A DNA stretch of 24,350 nt from Gnetum montanum (GCA_015680685.1 MNCI01004008.1:2761-27110), one strand, 5' to 3'. Positions 1 through 9,134 are shown, numbered from the stretch's first letter. Numbers and translations: made by a program. Notes: generated from the sequence alone by a model not told the origin.

Positions 1-40
1 AGAAATGTACTTTATCAATTATACTTCCAGACTTACGCAA

Positions 41-290
41 ATGGCCCGCAACGACCCAAAACTAGTGATGGCCCGCAACGGCCCAAAACTAGTAGTGGCC
101 CGCAATGGCCTTAAACTAGTAGTGGCCCGCAACGGCCTAAAACTAGTGATGGCCCGCAACGGCCTAAAACTAGTGACGGCCCGCAATGGCCTTAAACTAG
201 CAAAGGCCCGCCACAGCCTAAAACTAATTCCCTGGTATCTTACACAAATGTTACACGACGGCCCGCAATGGCCTTAAACTAGCAATTCCA
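41..290 (+). repeat. 27-bp minisatellite (element B hairpin array)
   Basis: About nine head-to-tail units start with GGCCCGC at 43, 70, 97, 124, 151, 178, 205 and 260 (one unit between 205 and 260 is degenerate). Each unit has GGCC, a 6-nt loop such as CGCAAC, a second GGCC, then TAAAACTAGT. The two GGCC words can pair as a 4-bp stem. The layout matches the arrays at 7517-8015 and, reversed, 23146-23505, which lie just downstream of integrase genes in related elements. I therefore infer that this is the 3'-UTR array of an upstream element (B) whose integrase lies outside the window. The 27-bp period keeps one frame open as a nine-residue repeat; I treat that as an artefact. Confidence 0.85.
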
Positions 291-474
291 TTTCAAAACA
301 ACGTAACTTATTCAAAACCTTTAACAACTACACTTACGCGTTGAAAATAAAGACATAAAACTAAAATAAAATAAATAGCATTTAAAACCATACAGAAGAT
401 CTTAATGCCAGTCTTTTCAATATTCATATAACCATTGTTTAATTCTAATCAATAAAATCATGTGTAAGTTATAG
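291..474. other. A-rich spacer between array and antisense gene
   Basis: AT-rich sequence with no open frame and no recognisable element. It separates the minisatellite from the stop codon of the antisense gene by about 185 bp. A similar distance (about 205 bp) separates the hairpin array of element A from the stop of its short antisense reading frame at 8220. Several AATAAA-like words lie on the plus strand here, but none can be assigned to a transcript. Confidence 0.5.
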
Positions 475-693
475 TTACGCATCCCCTCTGGTGCCACTGT
501 CACTCATATCCCTTAGGTCAGGCTCCAAGCCTAATAAATCATCCTCAAGTGGGCCATCCTTCTTAGAAGGTATTCCTTTGTAAGGAATGCCATCCCCGCG
601 AGGCCCTTGCTCCAACGTCGGCTCCACAAGAGGACACTCTTCGCTATTACGCTCCTCTTCTTGTGCTTGTTCCCCACCCTGTTCGCCTTCGCC
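475..693 (-). CDS. Exon 8: acidic C-terminal tail
   Basis: An open frame of about 72 codons, strongly acidic (GEGEQGGEQAQEEERNSEEC near the start, GLEPDLRDMSDSG near the end), ending in TAA at 477-475. The acceptor TTAGAG at 694-696 gives the phase needed by exon 7. Another AG at about 709 would put it out of frame. No premature stop is present. A shorter antisense frame ending EPDSDDERRSPKS lies in the same relative place in element A (8306-8220). Confidence 0.5.
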   Translation of the reverse strand, partial: GEGEQGGEQAQEEERNSEECPLVEPTLEQGPRGDGIPYKGIPSKKDGPLEDDLLGLEPDLRDMSDSGTRGDA

Positions 694-784
694 CTCTAAT
701 TCTTGTACTCGTATACAACAAATACATTAGCAAAGACTTGACACTATAATAAAAAAACTTAGATTCAATAATGTTTAAACTTAC

Positions 785-1602
785 TCGCGATGGTCCTGCT
801 TCCGCAGCAATGGGGAGCTGTTCTAAACTGACCCATAGGTGCTACATAATCTCATCTTCAGTTAGTTTAGACCATACACCGTTTCCCAGAGCAGCTCCAG
901 CCTTCACCTTCCCCTTTTCCATACTAGTCCAGCGAGGCGGTTCAGGGAAGAAAGTGGGGACAGTAGTCTTGCCCCCAGGAAGAGTAATCTCTCTTTCTGG
1001 GGACGCGCTTACTATCACCTACTCCTGAAATTTCTCGAAAGCTTTGGATGCGCCAATGACATCAAGGAATACCCGCAAGGATTGAGCTTCGACGGCAGAA
1101 TCATGGTAATGCTGATGATAAGCGAGACACTCTCGCTTATACAGATGCTTGTGATCTATTTTCTTCTGCCCCCACTCTTGCACGCTTGCGCAGAAATCCT
1201 TCCAGTCTTGGATTTTCTGAGATAACAGCTCTATCTGGATCCGCTGCTCCACCAACTCCCAACTGGTTTGCACACTGTTCCTGACTGCAGTCCAGTAGCA
1301 GGAGTAGTCAATAACAGCTGTGTGCTAGTCATCCTCATCCATTTCCTGCACTTGCAGGAACTCGCATCGTGATTTTAAGTCCTCGACCTCTTTGGCCAGA
1401 GACGCCTTTTCCCTCTCTGATCTCTGCAGCCTTTTCCATAGGTCTTCATTGACACTTTTACTCTCCCACAAGGAGCGAGTCGAGCGTAACGCACATTTAC
1501 GCATCTCCTCATAAATGTTGCGTGGCATGACTACCCCGTCAGATGGAGGCTCCATTGTGTCCAAATCAATGGGCTCCGTGGGGTCCCATCAAAGGCGAGC
1601 TC
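785..1602 (-). CDS. Exon 7: coiled-coil region
   Basis: One frame of 818 nt from the acceptor TTGTCAG to donor CGA|GTAAGT, interrupted by TGA at 1589 and TAG at 1325, 1019 and 842. It encodes a long charged helix including LWKRLQRSEREKASLAKEVE with heptad-like spacing, then a second helical section ending near KAFEKFQE, then a proline-rich stretch. The likely role is self-association; this is inferred from composition only. Confidence 0.5.
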
Positions 1603-1679
1603 CTGACAACGAAAATTATCATTATAAATGAAACATTATCACTTTCTAATAAAATAAATCCACTATAGCTGTAACATAC

Positions 1680-2058
1680 CAGCCTTAGGATTGATGCACT
1701 CGAGACGCTCGATCATATCATTGACAACGCCTTCCATGAAGGCAAACTTGTTAGGAAATTCTCTCCATGCTCTGCTCACAGCAGCGGATGTGGATGCATC
1801 TTCTTCACCTGTAGCGTAATTTAGTTAAAATTTCTAATTACTAACAAGATCTCTTAAAATTTCTAACACACTCCATACCTCTACCTGTTACAGTGGGGAG
1901 TGTGTCAACATCTTCCGCCTCCTCCCTCTCCTCACGCACAAGAGTTTGTGCGTCGCTTATCCTAGCAGCTGGGGCCTCCTCTTCCAAAACTGGGGCCCCT
2001 TCCCCACGACTTAATATCACTGCCCCTATTTCAGGGGTCAATCGCTCCGCAAGAATCA
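1680..2058 (-). CDS. Exons 5-6: Glu-rich linker and short helix
   Basis: Exon 5 (2058-1885) encodes an Ala/Glu-rich stretch with EEEAPAARISDAQ and EEREEAEDVDT, followed after a 76-bp intron by exon 6 (1808-1680) with WREFPNKFAFMEGVVNDM. No stop occurs in either exon, although both are surrounded by exons with stops. The acceptors are GAACAG and GCTACAG. Low-complexity acid character suggests a flexible linker; no domain is recognised. Confidence 0.5.
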
Positions 2059-2152
2059 CTGTTCAAATCACATAACACATTTAAACGATGCAAAATATGC
2101 TGAATAGAGTTGCGTAATATAGTAATTTCCATAACTATGTCTCTACACTTAC

Positions 2153-3202
2153 CAGGCGGAGGCTTACTCTGCTGAACTCTGACTGGCACAGTACGGCCTG
2201 TGCCACTTGCTGACTCCACAGGGGCCTCGGTTAAGCGAGACCTTTTATGTCGAGCTGAAGGCTCTACAATTTCAGTTGCCAAGCGTTTCCCTCATAAGGC
2301 ATCGCCAGTGTAAGTGGGAATCACCCCGCCTACACTGTCAGGGCCCCGCACTCAAGACGCCGCCAAATCCCTAGTCGTTATAGATAGAGATTTGCCAATT
2401 CCCTCCGGAGGATCCTGTCCTCGGGTAGTGCCAAAAATGTGGATAATCCAAGGCTTGGATAGCTAGTCTCGGTCTTGCTGCACCTAGACCCCATTCCTTT
2501 GGATAACCAAAAATTCGGCAAAACGCCGAAGGCAAGCTATGAAAAAGGAGAAATGCATGTTGAAATGAGAATCAAGCTTCTGGTGAAGTCTGATCATTTC
2601 AGTGCGTAACCCCTCAGAAAAGTAGCTTGCCCAGTCAAACTGGGTCCCTTCCTCCATAACCTCCCGTATGATATGGGTCTGTTCTATGGTAAAGAACCTT
2701 CCCTACGAGAGTGTTTTGGGGAAAGCCGGGGCCCAGAACAGGGGATAAATCATCTTGGCGATCTCTAGTTGGATCTTCTCACAAGGGATCCCCTTAGCCT
2801 CCTTCTTGGCCCCTAGCCACTCCTCCAGCCACTCCTGACAGGAGAGGCTCCTCTTCGCCTTTTCCTCTATGGGAAGGCCGTCAGAGGGGATGCCGAAAAG
2901 GTCTACAAAAAGCTGAGCATCAATATCAAAATTTACACGTACGTGATGCACGCACGTGCAAAAGCGCTCAGCCCTTTCGCTAAAGGAGTTGACCAGGGTT
3001 AACATTTCACTAGCAGGGACATCAGGGGTTATGGCCAAAAATAAGTGCATTAGCCTCACTTTCCGCAGCTTGGTAACCAACGCAATCGGGGCCGTCACAT
3101 GGCCGAGCCAGCATTGTGCCTCCTTGATGTCGCCGTAGCAGAAGAGGAGGGTATTCGCCTCGTGGTCGAAAATTGTAAGGGTAATCTCCCGGGATTCCCT
3201 GA
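2153..3202 (-). CDS. Exon 4: 1050-nt exon, unrecognised helical domain
   Basis: The acceptor follows TTGTTCAG and the donor is CCTG|GTAAGT. The exon is one frame throughout, broken by TAG or TGA at 2703, 2484, 2463, 2352 and 2292. The middle contains VNFDIDAQLFVDLFGIPSDG, followed by WLEEWLG and FDWASYFSEGL, giving alternating aromatic/leucine helices. This pattern recalls the large uncharacterised 'plant mobile' or transposon-associated proteins, in which a short strand precedes a 'fixed-length GLP' motif, but I cannot name a family. The 3' part is basic and proline-rich (KRSR, SKPPPG). Confidence 0.55.
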
Positions 3203-3297
3203 CTGAACAATGCAAGACACATGTCAAAAAACACTATCGCGCAACATTCACGATTCACAATTACGCTATGCAACAATAGAATATATAGTAACTTTAC

Positions 3298-4107
3298 CAG
3301 GTCCAAATGGCAAAGGAAATGGAGGAAGTTTCTTCTGCACGTCTGCAATGGTAAGGGGTGGATCCAAAGCCCATTCTTCACATAACCACCCAAGATTCTG
3401 ACAATTCTGGAAAGCATCAGTGTAATGGGTGGGGTACTCATGAATGTTGAAGGTTTGCCCGATTACACCAGCGCGTATGTTGCTAGTCGAGGTAAACGCC
3501 TTTATTGTCGTTTCGGTCCAAGTTAATGTATCATTATCACCTACTAACTTGTTCTCGTGGATAAAAAACCTGTATCATACCACATATGCTTATCTTACGA
3601 TTTACAACACCCAGACAATAGACATATAATGATAATACCGCCAATAAAACCACTTACCCCCCTGAATAATACATTGTGCCTGGTGGGTTCTGGAAGTAAG
3701 TCGAGACGTGACAGGCCACGAACAAAGTGTTGTATGCATGGTGACAGCTAAACTGAGCCATTTCCCAGATCCAACTTAAGCACCTCAACCCTCTGGCGCT
3801 AAGTTCACGGTCCTGGGGGCGACCAGTGTCGATAGCCCCGTCTGTTAAGAAAGCCAGAATTCCCTGCGTAGAACCCAGTAACAGGTGTTCCAAAATGGCA
3901 CCAGCAATATCTTCCGATAGGTGTGACCATACAATAACGCTGTAGTTACGCAGTAAAAACTGTAGAAACTCCAGCGCACCCTTTCAGAACCATATGGCCC
4001 TCCCATGCAACCGAGTCTGAGGGGGAGGAACATTAGGTACGATCAGGTTTATACAGCATAAAACCCCGACTATATCCAAGACGATTAAGATGGGTTTCAA
4101 CATGATA
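3298..4107 (-). CDS. Exons 2-3: FCP1/NIF-like HAD domain, catalytic residues lost
   Basis: Exon 2 is 4107-3658 and exon 3 is 3569-3298. Near residue 47 of the spliced product is a hydrophobic strand ending LDIVGVLC, matching HAD motif I (DxDGxL), except that the second acid is Val. About 30 residues on comes a helix followed by SVIVWSH, the motif II strand with Ser. Near the end of exon 2, NTLFVACH precedes NPPGTMYYSGG. In FCP1/NIF proteins this site is NTLhhDD followed by N-P-x-N-x-h-x-P. Here the paired acids are Ala-Cys. Fold assignment is by eye; with these substitutions the protein would not be expected to hydrolyse phosphate esters. One TGA stop is at 3984-3986. Confidence 0.55.
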
Positions 4108-4384
4108 CTGTACAAAGAAAATAATAAACACATCAATGTCTAAATTCAAATTTGCATGCTTAAAATACAGAAAATCTACAGATTACGCTTAGTTATTCAT
4201 GTCAAAATCACCTAAACCCTTGCAACAGTACAAGGTTTGTCCCTGACAATGGTGATAGACGCAATCCTAGTGTATAAACCCTCGTGTTAACGTGAGGTCT
4301 ATAGTCTAAAATTTTAATTTATGCAGACGACGCTACAAGAATAAACACTACAAAAGTCACACAAATAAGCAAGGGATGGCCTAC

Positions 4385-4503
4385 TGATTCAAAGGCGTAG
4401 GGTCTCTCACTTCGACCACTGCCTGCAAAATACGCTGCAGGCTCCCTTGCACCTTGTCAATCTTGGCCAATTTCATGTTCTTCCCTCTCACTTTAGGCGC
4501 CAT
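4385..4503 (-). CDS. Exon 1: start codon and basic leader
   Basis: Starts MAPKVRGKNMKLAKIDK and ends in phase 2 at an ATCA|GTAGGC donor, completed by the first base of exon 2. The leader is lysine-rich with no signal peptide or membrane segment, which would suit a nuclear or cytosolic protein. The unspliced frame runs into TAG three bases later, so the exon needs the intron to continue. Some way upstream (minus strand) is a weak TATAAG at 4654-4659; its promoter role is unproven. Confidence 0.6.
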
Positions 4504-5198
4504 CGTTACAGTTCTAACACCTTCACACTTTCGTACCTTTACACCTTTACAAACGACGCACTCCAATCTTCTGCTCCTCCTCCTTTCTCTCTGTAACAGC
4601 TAAGGATTCAAATTCGCAATGGCAAATAGCCTGTTCTAAATGAAAACTACTTACTTATATGCAAAATTTAACCAACTTGATACCCGATTTCAGCGAGACT
4701 TGCCCAAATGCTGGTGTCAGTATGAGTTGGAACCTGAGGATCAAGGCATTAATTGCGTCAGATATCACACGCATTACGGTCTGAAATGATCCTAAACTAC
4801 TATATCTTATCTCCTTATAATCGGATCTCATTAATTACAGGCTATTCGCGAAATTTAAAATTCAGTTAGCTTTACGCTCAGTAACATCACGTCATGTCCT
4901 ATACACTAAACTAAGCATTATTTGTTAAACACTTATTGCATCAAACTTAGTATCTTTCTAATTACTCTCGTATTTGACAATTTTGCAGGATAATTGACAA
5001 ATGGATAAAATTTTATCCAGACCGCTAGTTTTAACAAGCTTACACGGTGAAATCATTAGACAGCTTGATCCCACACTAATAGAAACTAACTTAGCCCTTA
5101 ATGACGTAATCATAGCCACGTTGGAAACATCTCTAGACTGGCCAGAGCAATCAACGCGCACGCTAGATCTGGAAGCTAGAAATGTAACCTAAGATCCA
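4504..5198. other. Junction region without an assignable gene; possible splice acceptor and short ORF
   Basis: This lies between the antisense gene and the first recognisable RNase H residues. Plus-strand frames include a 48-residue stretch at about 4643-4789 with CWCQYELEPEDQ and RYHTHYG, and a 63-residue frame at 5001-5192. The latter is in frame with the downstream pol but does not resemble the RT connection domain expected there. A pyrimidine-rich ATTTTGCAG around 4980-4988 could be an intron acceptor; Ogre-type Tat elements are known to carry an intron before RT. No LTR or PBS is visible, so the expected 3' LTR of B and 5' part of A are missing. Confidence 0.4.
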
Positions 5199-5636
5199 CT
5201 CAACGAGGTCAATTTCGAATGGACGGACGATTGTCAGCGTGCATTTGACAGCTTGAAGCAAGAGCGTCAACGCTTGCCAACAGTTTTCCTGCCGCAAAGG
5301 GATCAACCATTTTATATCTACCTCGCAACTTCAGACATAGACTGAGCTGCATTACTCTGTCAAAGGAGGGATGATGGGTCGGAAGTACCCATCTACTACT
5401 TGAGTCATGCTCTATGTGTGTATAAAACGAGGTACAATGAAGTAGAGCATAACTGCTTAGCGTTAGTATTTACGCTCAAGAAATGTAGGCATTATCTTCT
5501 CCGTAGCCAGGTCAACATCATCTATAAAAATAATATTCTTAGGGCCATTACGCATAACTTATAAGAAAGTAGAAAAATAGCTCATTGGAAGGCTATCACG
5601 GCAGAATTCGATCTACATTACATTGGCCAATCTTCT
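5199..5636 (+). CDS. Ty3/gypsy RNase H domain (degenerate)
   Basis: After the FEWTDDCQRAF connection motif come PFYIYLATSDID, YYLSHAL, YNEVEHNCLALVF and HWKAITAEFDLHY, the usual order of a gypsy-type RNase H. The catalytic segment LATSDID is altered from the common hxTDAS pattern. Stops are at 5343-5345 and 5562-5564. It would normally degrade the RNA of the RNA-DNA hybrid. Confidence 0.75.
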
Positions 5637-5739
5637 ATGAAAGGCCAAGCGATAGCCGACCAATTAATAACATCACCTATTGATAGTCAGGCAACCATAG
5701 AGCCTAAATTTTCGGATGAACATGTACATAGCTTAAGAC

Positions 5740-6155
5740 CTATCCTGACAGGCCCCGAAGCAACATTATACTTCGACAGAGCTTCAACCGTTAGAGGTGG
5801 CAGTGCTGCCACAGTTATTACGCTATCACCTGAGGATGTGCGTCTTCACGCTTATCACTTAACCTTCCCCTGTACGAACAATGTGGCAGAGTACGAGGGG
5901 CTCCTCAGGGGATTACTAACTGCCAGCGAACTTGATGTTCGACACTTGGCAATTAGGGGTGATTCGATGCTCGTCATCAATCAGATCACAGGAGTCTATG
6001 CCTGCAAGGTTGCGCATTTACAACCCTACTACGATATGGCTAAAGATCTTCTGAGGCGGTTCATGACCATCGATGCCCAACACGTGCCACACACTGATAA
6101 CACACTGGCCGATGCACTGGCTACACTGGCTTTAAACGTGCCATCACGCCTGTTC
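5740..6155 (+). CDS. Second, archaeal-type RNase H (aRH)
   Basis: Contains LYFDRAST, TNNVAEYEGLLRG, IRGDSMLVINQI and HTDNTLADALATLA. Counting from the Met at 5637, the four acids are D47, E85, D109 and D159, all present. Dual RNase H domains are a defining feature of Tat-lineage Ty3/gypsy elements (Ogre, Retand, Tat). This domain has no stop codon inside it; the nearest is TAG at 6309. It is the best-preserved catalytic unit in the window along with the integrase. Confidence 0.9.
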
Positions 6156-6399
6156 GACACTTTTCCCGCATTAATAACAGACTGCATAGATCCCATTGTT
6201 CAGGCAGTGCAAATATCTTCTCTGCTCGAGGATAGAATGTCAGAGTGGTTCGACAGCATTAAGACTTACCTCTTGCATGGTGAGCCACCGCACAAATTAA
6301 CACACGCATAGAAAGATGCAATCTGCAAACGAGCTAGGCAGTACGTCATCATAGGAGATAGTACTCTTTGTAGACGCTCTTTTGATGGTGTGCTACTTA

Positions 6400-7487
6400 C
6401 TTGCGTTAACAAAGACCAAGCACAACATATAGTTGGCGAGGTCCACGAAGGATTATGCGGAGGACACGTAGCACCACGAGCTATGGCTTCAAAAATTCGT
6501 CACTTAGGGTATTACTAGCCATACATGGAAAAATATTATCTAACAAAGGTTAAAACTTGTAACACATGTTAGCGTTACGCAAATCTTATACACATGTCAC
6601 CTACAGAGTTACATACAACTCAGATAACATGGCCGTTTCAACGATGGGGACTAGACATCATAGGTCCCATCACACCAAAATCTTCCGCAGGTCATAGCTT
6701 CATAATTACCGCTACTGAGTACTTCACGAAGTGGGTAGAAGCTATTCCTTTACGGAAGATCACATCTCAACAGATTTGCCATTTCATCTTAGACAACATT
6801 GTAACCAGATTTGGTCTCCCGATGACTATCGTGATCGATAATGGGCCACAGTTTAGTAGTTCGGAAGCCAAAACCTTCTGTGATAGCCTTGGCATTAAAC
6901 AATCTTTTTTCTCATCCTACTACCTGCAAGAAAATAGTCAAGCTGAAGCCACAAACAAAGTTATCATCAATCTGCTCAAGAAAATGCTCGACAGCAACAA
7001 GAGGCGATGGCATGAAAAAATCCTCTGCGTGCTATGGGAATATCGTACTACATGTAGGATGGCTACAGACAGTACACCCTATAGCCTAGTCTATGGATCT
7101 GAAGCAGTGTTGCCCCTCGAATTGCAGATTTCTTCTCTGAGAATGGTCCTCTCCATGATTATAAATGAGGCTCAACACACCGAGTCTCGGATCATGGATT
7201 TGGATTCAGTAGAAGAGAAGCGAGTACAAACGCTTGATACAATCGAGAAGTATCAAGAAAAACAGAGGCAAAAGCATCGCCATAATCTCCAGCAGCATTT
7301 GATCAAGAAAGGAGATTTGGTTCTTAAGGCCATGCACGAACCAGTGGGCAAATTCTCTGCAAACTGGGAGGGCCCTTTCTTGGTGGTTGATGTGTATGAC
7401 AACGGGGCATTCAAGCTAGTAGATAACGATGGCAACGAGCTACCAAATCTTGTTAATCATATATATTTGAAGAGGTACTACATATAG
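6400..7487 (+). CDS. Integrase of element A (HHCC finger, DDE core, C-terminal domain)
   Basis: The zinc finger (H...H...CNTC, about 6440-6569) is interrupted by TAG at 6516. The core from 6594 reads FQRWGLDIIGPI, VIDNGPQFSSS and ENSQAEATNK. Counting from 6594 the triad is D21, D82 and E118, with the canonical 35 residues between the last two. The C-terminal part has KGDLVLKAMHEPVGKF, NWEGPFLV and NHIYLKRYYI, the barrel-type GPY/F region; there is no chromodomain. The same C-terminus appears on the minus strand at 23527-23694. Confidence 0.9.
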
Positions 7488-7516
7488 CTGCATCACCAGT
7501 GTGAACATCAGGTATG

Positions 7517-8015
7517 GCCATAATCGTCCGCTATGATGCTAAACTGGCAACAACCGTCCGCTACGATGTAAAATTGGCACTTCCTTCATGCGTTCGCCAC
7601 GACGCTAAACTGGCACTGATCGTCTGCCATGATGTAAAACTGGCAAGTTGTAACCATCCGCTACGATGTAAAACTGGCAGTGTTGTACAGGTCTGCTAAG
7701 ACAAAAAAACTGGCATCTTTTGCACACGTCCGCCACGACGTTAAACTGGTACCGTTTGTCCGCCATGACACAAAACTGGCACAGGTAAGTAGTCGTCTGC
7801 TGAGACATAAAACCAGCATAGACTAGTCCCTGGGTCATGACACAAAACTGACACCCACAGCACGGTCTGCTAAGACCATAAATCAGCTTCGCCACCGTCC
7901 GCTACGATGAAAAACTAGCATTTTTCAGTTCGCCCAGACTTTAAACTGGGACCATGGCCTGTTGAGACTTAAAACTAGCAACGACAGTCTACCAAGACTT
8001 AAAACTGGGACTCAC
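7517..8015 (+). repeat. Array of about 15 hairpin units downstream of integrase A
   Basis: Units of 30-38 bp, each with a 4-nt arm, a 6-nt loop (CGCTAC, CGCCAC, TGCTAA and similar), the complementary arm, then (T)AAAACTGGCA. Clear stems: CATC/GATG at 7655-7668, CGTC/GACG at 7727-7740, TGTC/GACA at 7757-7770, GGTC/GACC at 7864-7877, AGTC/GACT at 7986-7999. Several others have 3-4 pairs with a G-T wobble, and two units (near 7830 and 7957) are weak. It starts some 30 bp after the pol stop, so it would be in the 3' UTR of the genomic RNA. Confidence 0.85.
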
Positions 8016-9134
8016 AAACTGCCATCATGCAAGTCAAGCAAGCGTAATCATCTCTGTGCAACTGCAAGACAAATGGGGTGGGATGCTGAGATAGCCCCAG
8101 CGTCACTACCTCACCGGCATTCTGCTAATCCCTTAGATATCGTCACTGCATCCATTTCAGCAGTGGTACCTCTGATAGGTTAGTTTTGCTGTCAGGAGCC
8201 CCAAAGGAGTTCTCATCAATTACGACTTTGGGGATCTCCGCTCATCATCGCTATCAGGCTCTGGCTTCACAGATTCACCTAGCTGGTTCTTTACATAACC
8301 AGTCATGTGTGCTGAGTCTGATGTTCTTTAGCGGTGATATGCTGGGCCGAGAGTCAATGTCGAAGACTCTAGCCTCATGCTACAGTTCCTCCTTCATAGC
8401 CCATTCACTTTATCTCGCCTCAAATAGTACTTGTTTTAACAACCTCACCGATAATTCACACGAGCAATGGTATCCTTTGTTCTCTTCTTTGGCTACAGGT
8501 TACTTGTTACGAGGACGTCGTTCGAAGGTGCATTCATCTAGGTGGTGTAGTACTGACAGCGTTTGAGACAGTTGCTTAAGTTAACCTATTCACTCAGGGG
8601 TGCATCCTTAAGTTCCTCGTAACTCTACCCTAGCCCTCATCACTATCTTTAACTATCCATCTGCTTCCCTTACGCAAAAGTGTAAAACGCTTTCTGCATC
8701 TGCATTACACTCAAGTCCATGAACCGGCGTAACGCAACTCGCCTAGTGGACACAAAAAAAGGGTGGGGGTCGGCAAAATGGGTGAAACACATCTCACCCA
8801 GGCCACGCAGATGCAACAAAATTCGTCTATGCAACCCCCTTTAACACAAAATGAAGGCATAACTCCATGCAAACGCAATCGCAAGAGAAAGCCTATTTGC
8901 TTATGCGTGAAAAAGCTATACCCACTCATTTGCGTCTTCCCCGAACCTCATTTGAGTCTTCCTCGAACCTGTTTCCTCCTATACCATTCTATCTTCGGAT
9001 TCTCTCATCTCTGCACCTCTACATTGATAGGATGATACTTGAATACCTGTTGATAAACGTTGTTGGTACTTTCATCAGTTCGGTGTTTCGTATTCTTTGT
9101 CGACGTCTTTCGGGCAAGCCCTCTAATCATCAAC
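8016..9134 (+). other. 3' untranslated region of element A
   Basis: No convincing plus-strand gene; open frames here are short and unlike known families. There is a purine run at about 8754-8768 (seven A's, then GGGTGGGGG) that could be a second polypurine tract. At 9082-9104 is a 23-bp segment starting GGTGTTTC and ending GTCGAC that also occurs in reverse at 21967-21989, at the same place in element C. Confidence 0.6.
8220..8306 (-). CDS. Short antisense acidic reading frame (possible relic of the antisense gene tail)
   Basis: 28 codons from ATG at 8306 to TAA at 8222-8220, ending KPEPDSDDERRSPKS. It lies about 205 bp beyond the hairpin array, antisense to pol. The acidic exon 8 of the larger antisense gene likewise ends about 185 bp beyond its array. 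The shared position and acidic, Ser/Asp-rich ending suggest a relic of the same gene, but sequence identity is low, so this is tentative. Confidence 0.3.
   Translation of the reverse strand: MTGYVKNQLGESVKPEPDSDDERRSPKS

Larger units (their letters stand above)
475..4503 (-). pseudogene. Eight-exon antisense gene, FCP1/NIF-like phosphatase domain at N-terminus, decayed
   Basis: I reconstruct exons at 4503-4385, 4107-3658, 3569-3298, 3202-2153, 2058-1885, 1808-1680, 1602-785 and about 693-475. All seven introns are GT-AG and short (76-277 bp). Donors include GTAAGT at 3657, 2152 and 784 and GTATGT at 1679. Phases agree at every junction and the total is 3231 nt (1076 codons plus stop). The start is an ATG in good plant context (ATGGCG). 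Ten in-frame stops, all TAG or TGA, lie at 3984, 2703, 2484, 2463, 2352, 2292, 1589, 1325, 1019 and 842. No frameshift is needed, so this is a recently decayed gene. Domains in order: basic leader, HAD-like domain, an unrecognised helical region, a coiled coil, an acidic tail. The last acceptor is the least certain junction. The gene runs antisense to the flanking retrotransposons. It could be an element-borne antisense gene or a captured host gene. Confidence 0.75.
5199..7487 (+). pseudogene. pol: pol of element A (RNase H, archaeal-type RNase H, integrase)
   Basis: One reading frame from the end of the RT connection region (FEWTDDCQRAFDSLK) to LKRYYI. In-frame stops are TGA 5343, TAA 5562, TAG 6309, TAG 6516 and TAG 6570, with a further TAA at 5190 just upstream. 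No frameshift. Of the stops, 6516 falls where GYYW is usual and 6570 where a Gln is usual after the CxxC. The polyprotein copies element RNA into cDNA and inserts it. RT itself is absent, so this copy could not act alone. Internal methionines at 5637 and 6594 only follow stops and are not real starts. Confidence 0.85.

Noticed and set aside
5-277. Open frame of nine-residue repeats (MARNGLKLV-like)
   Set aside because: It is open only because the repeat unit is 27 bp; arrays in A and C with other unit lengths are not open, and the conserved property is arm pairing, not the peptide.
41-290. CRISPR array
   Set aside because: Units are contiguous with no unique spacers, and the setting is a plant retrotransposon.
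771-1028. Plus-strand ORF
   Set aside because: It is a shadow of exon 7 of the antisense gene.
8186-8566. 126-residue plus-strand ORF in A's 3' UTR
   Set aside because: Ser/Leu-rich composition with no family motif; likely chance, although no gene on the other strand explains most of it.
8754-8768. Main polypurine tract of element A
   Set aside because: It is not followed by an LTR; the tract at 9135 is directly before the LTR start. It may still be a secondary tract.
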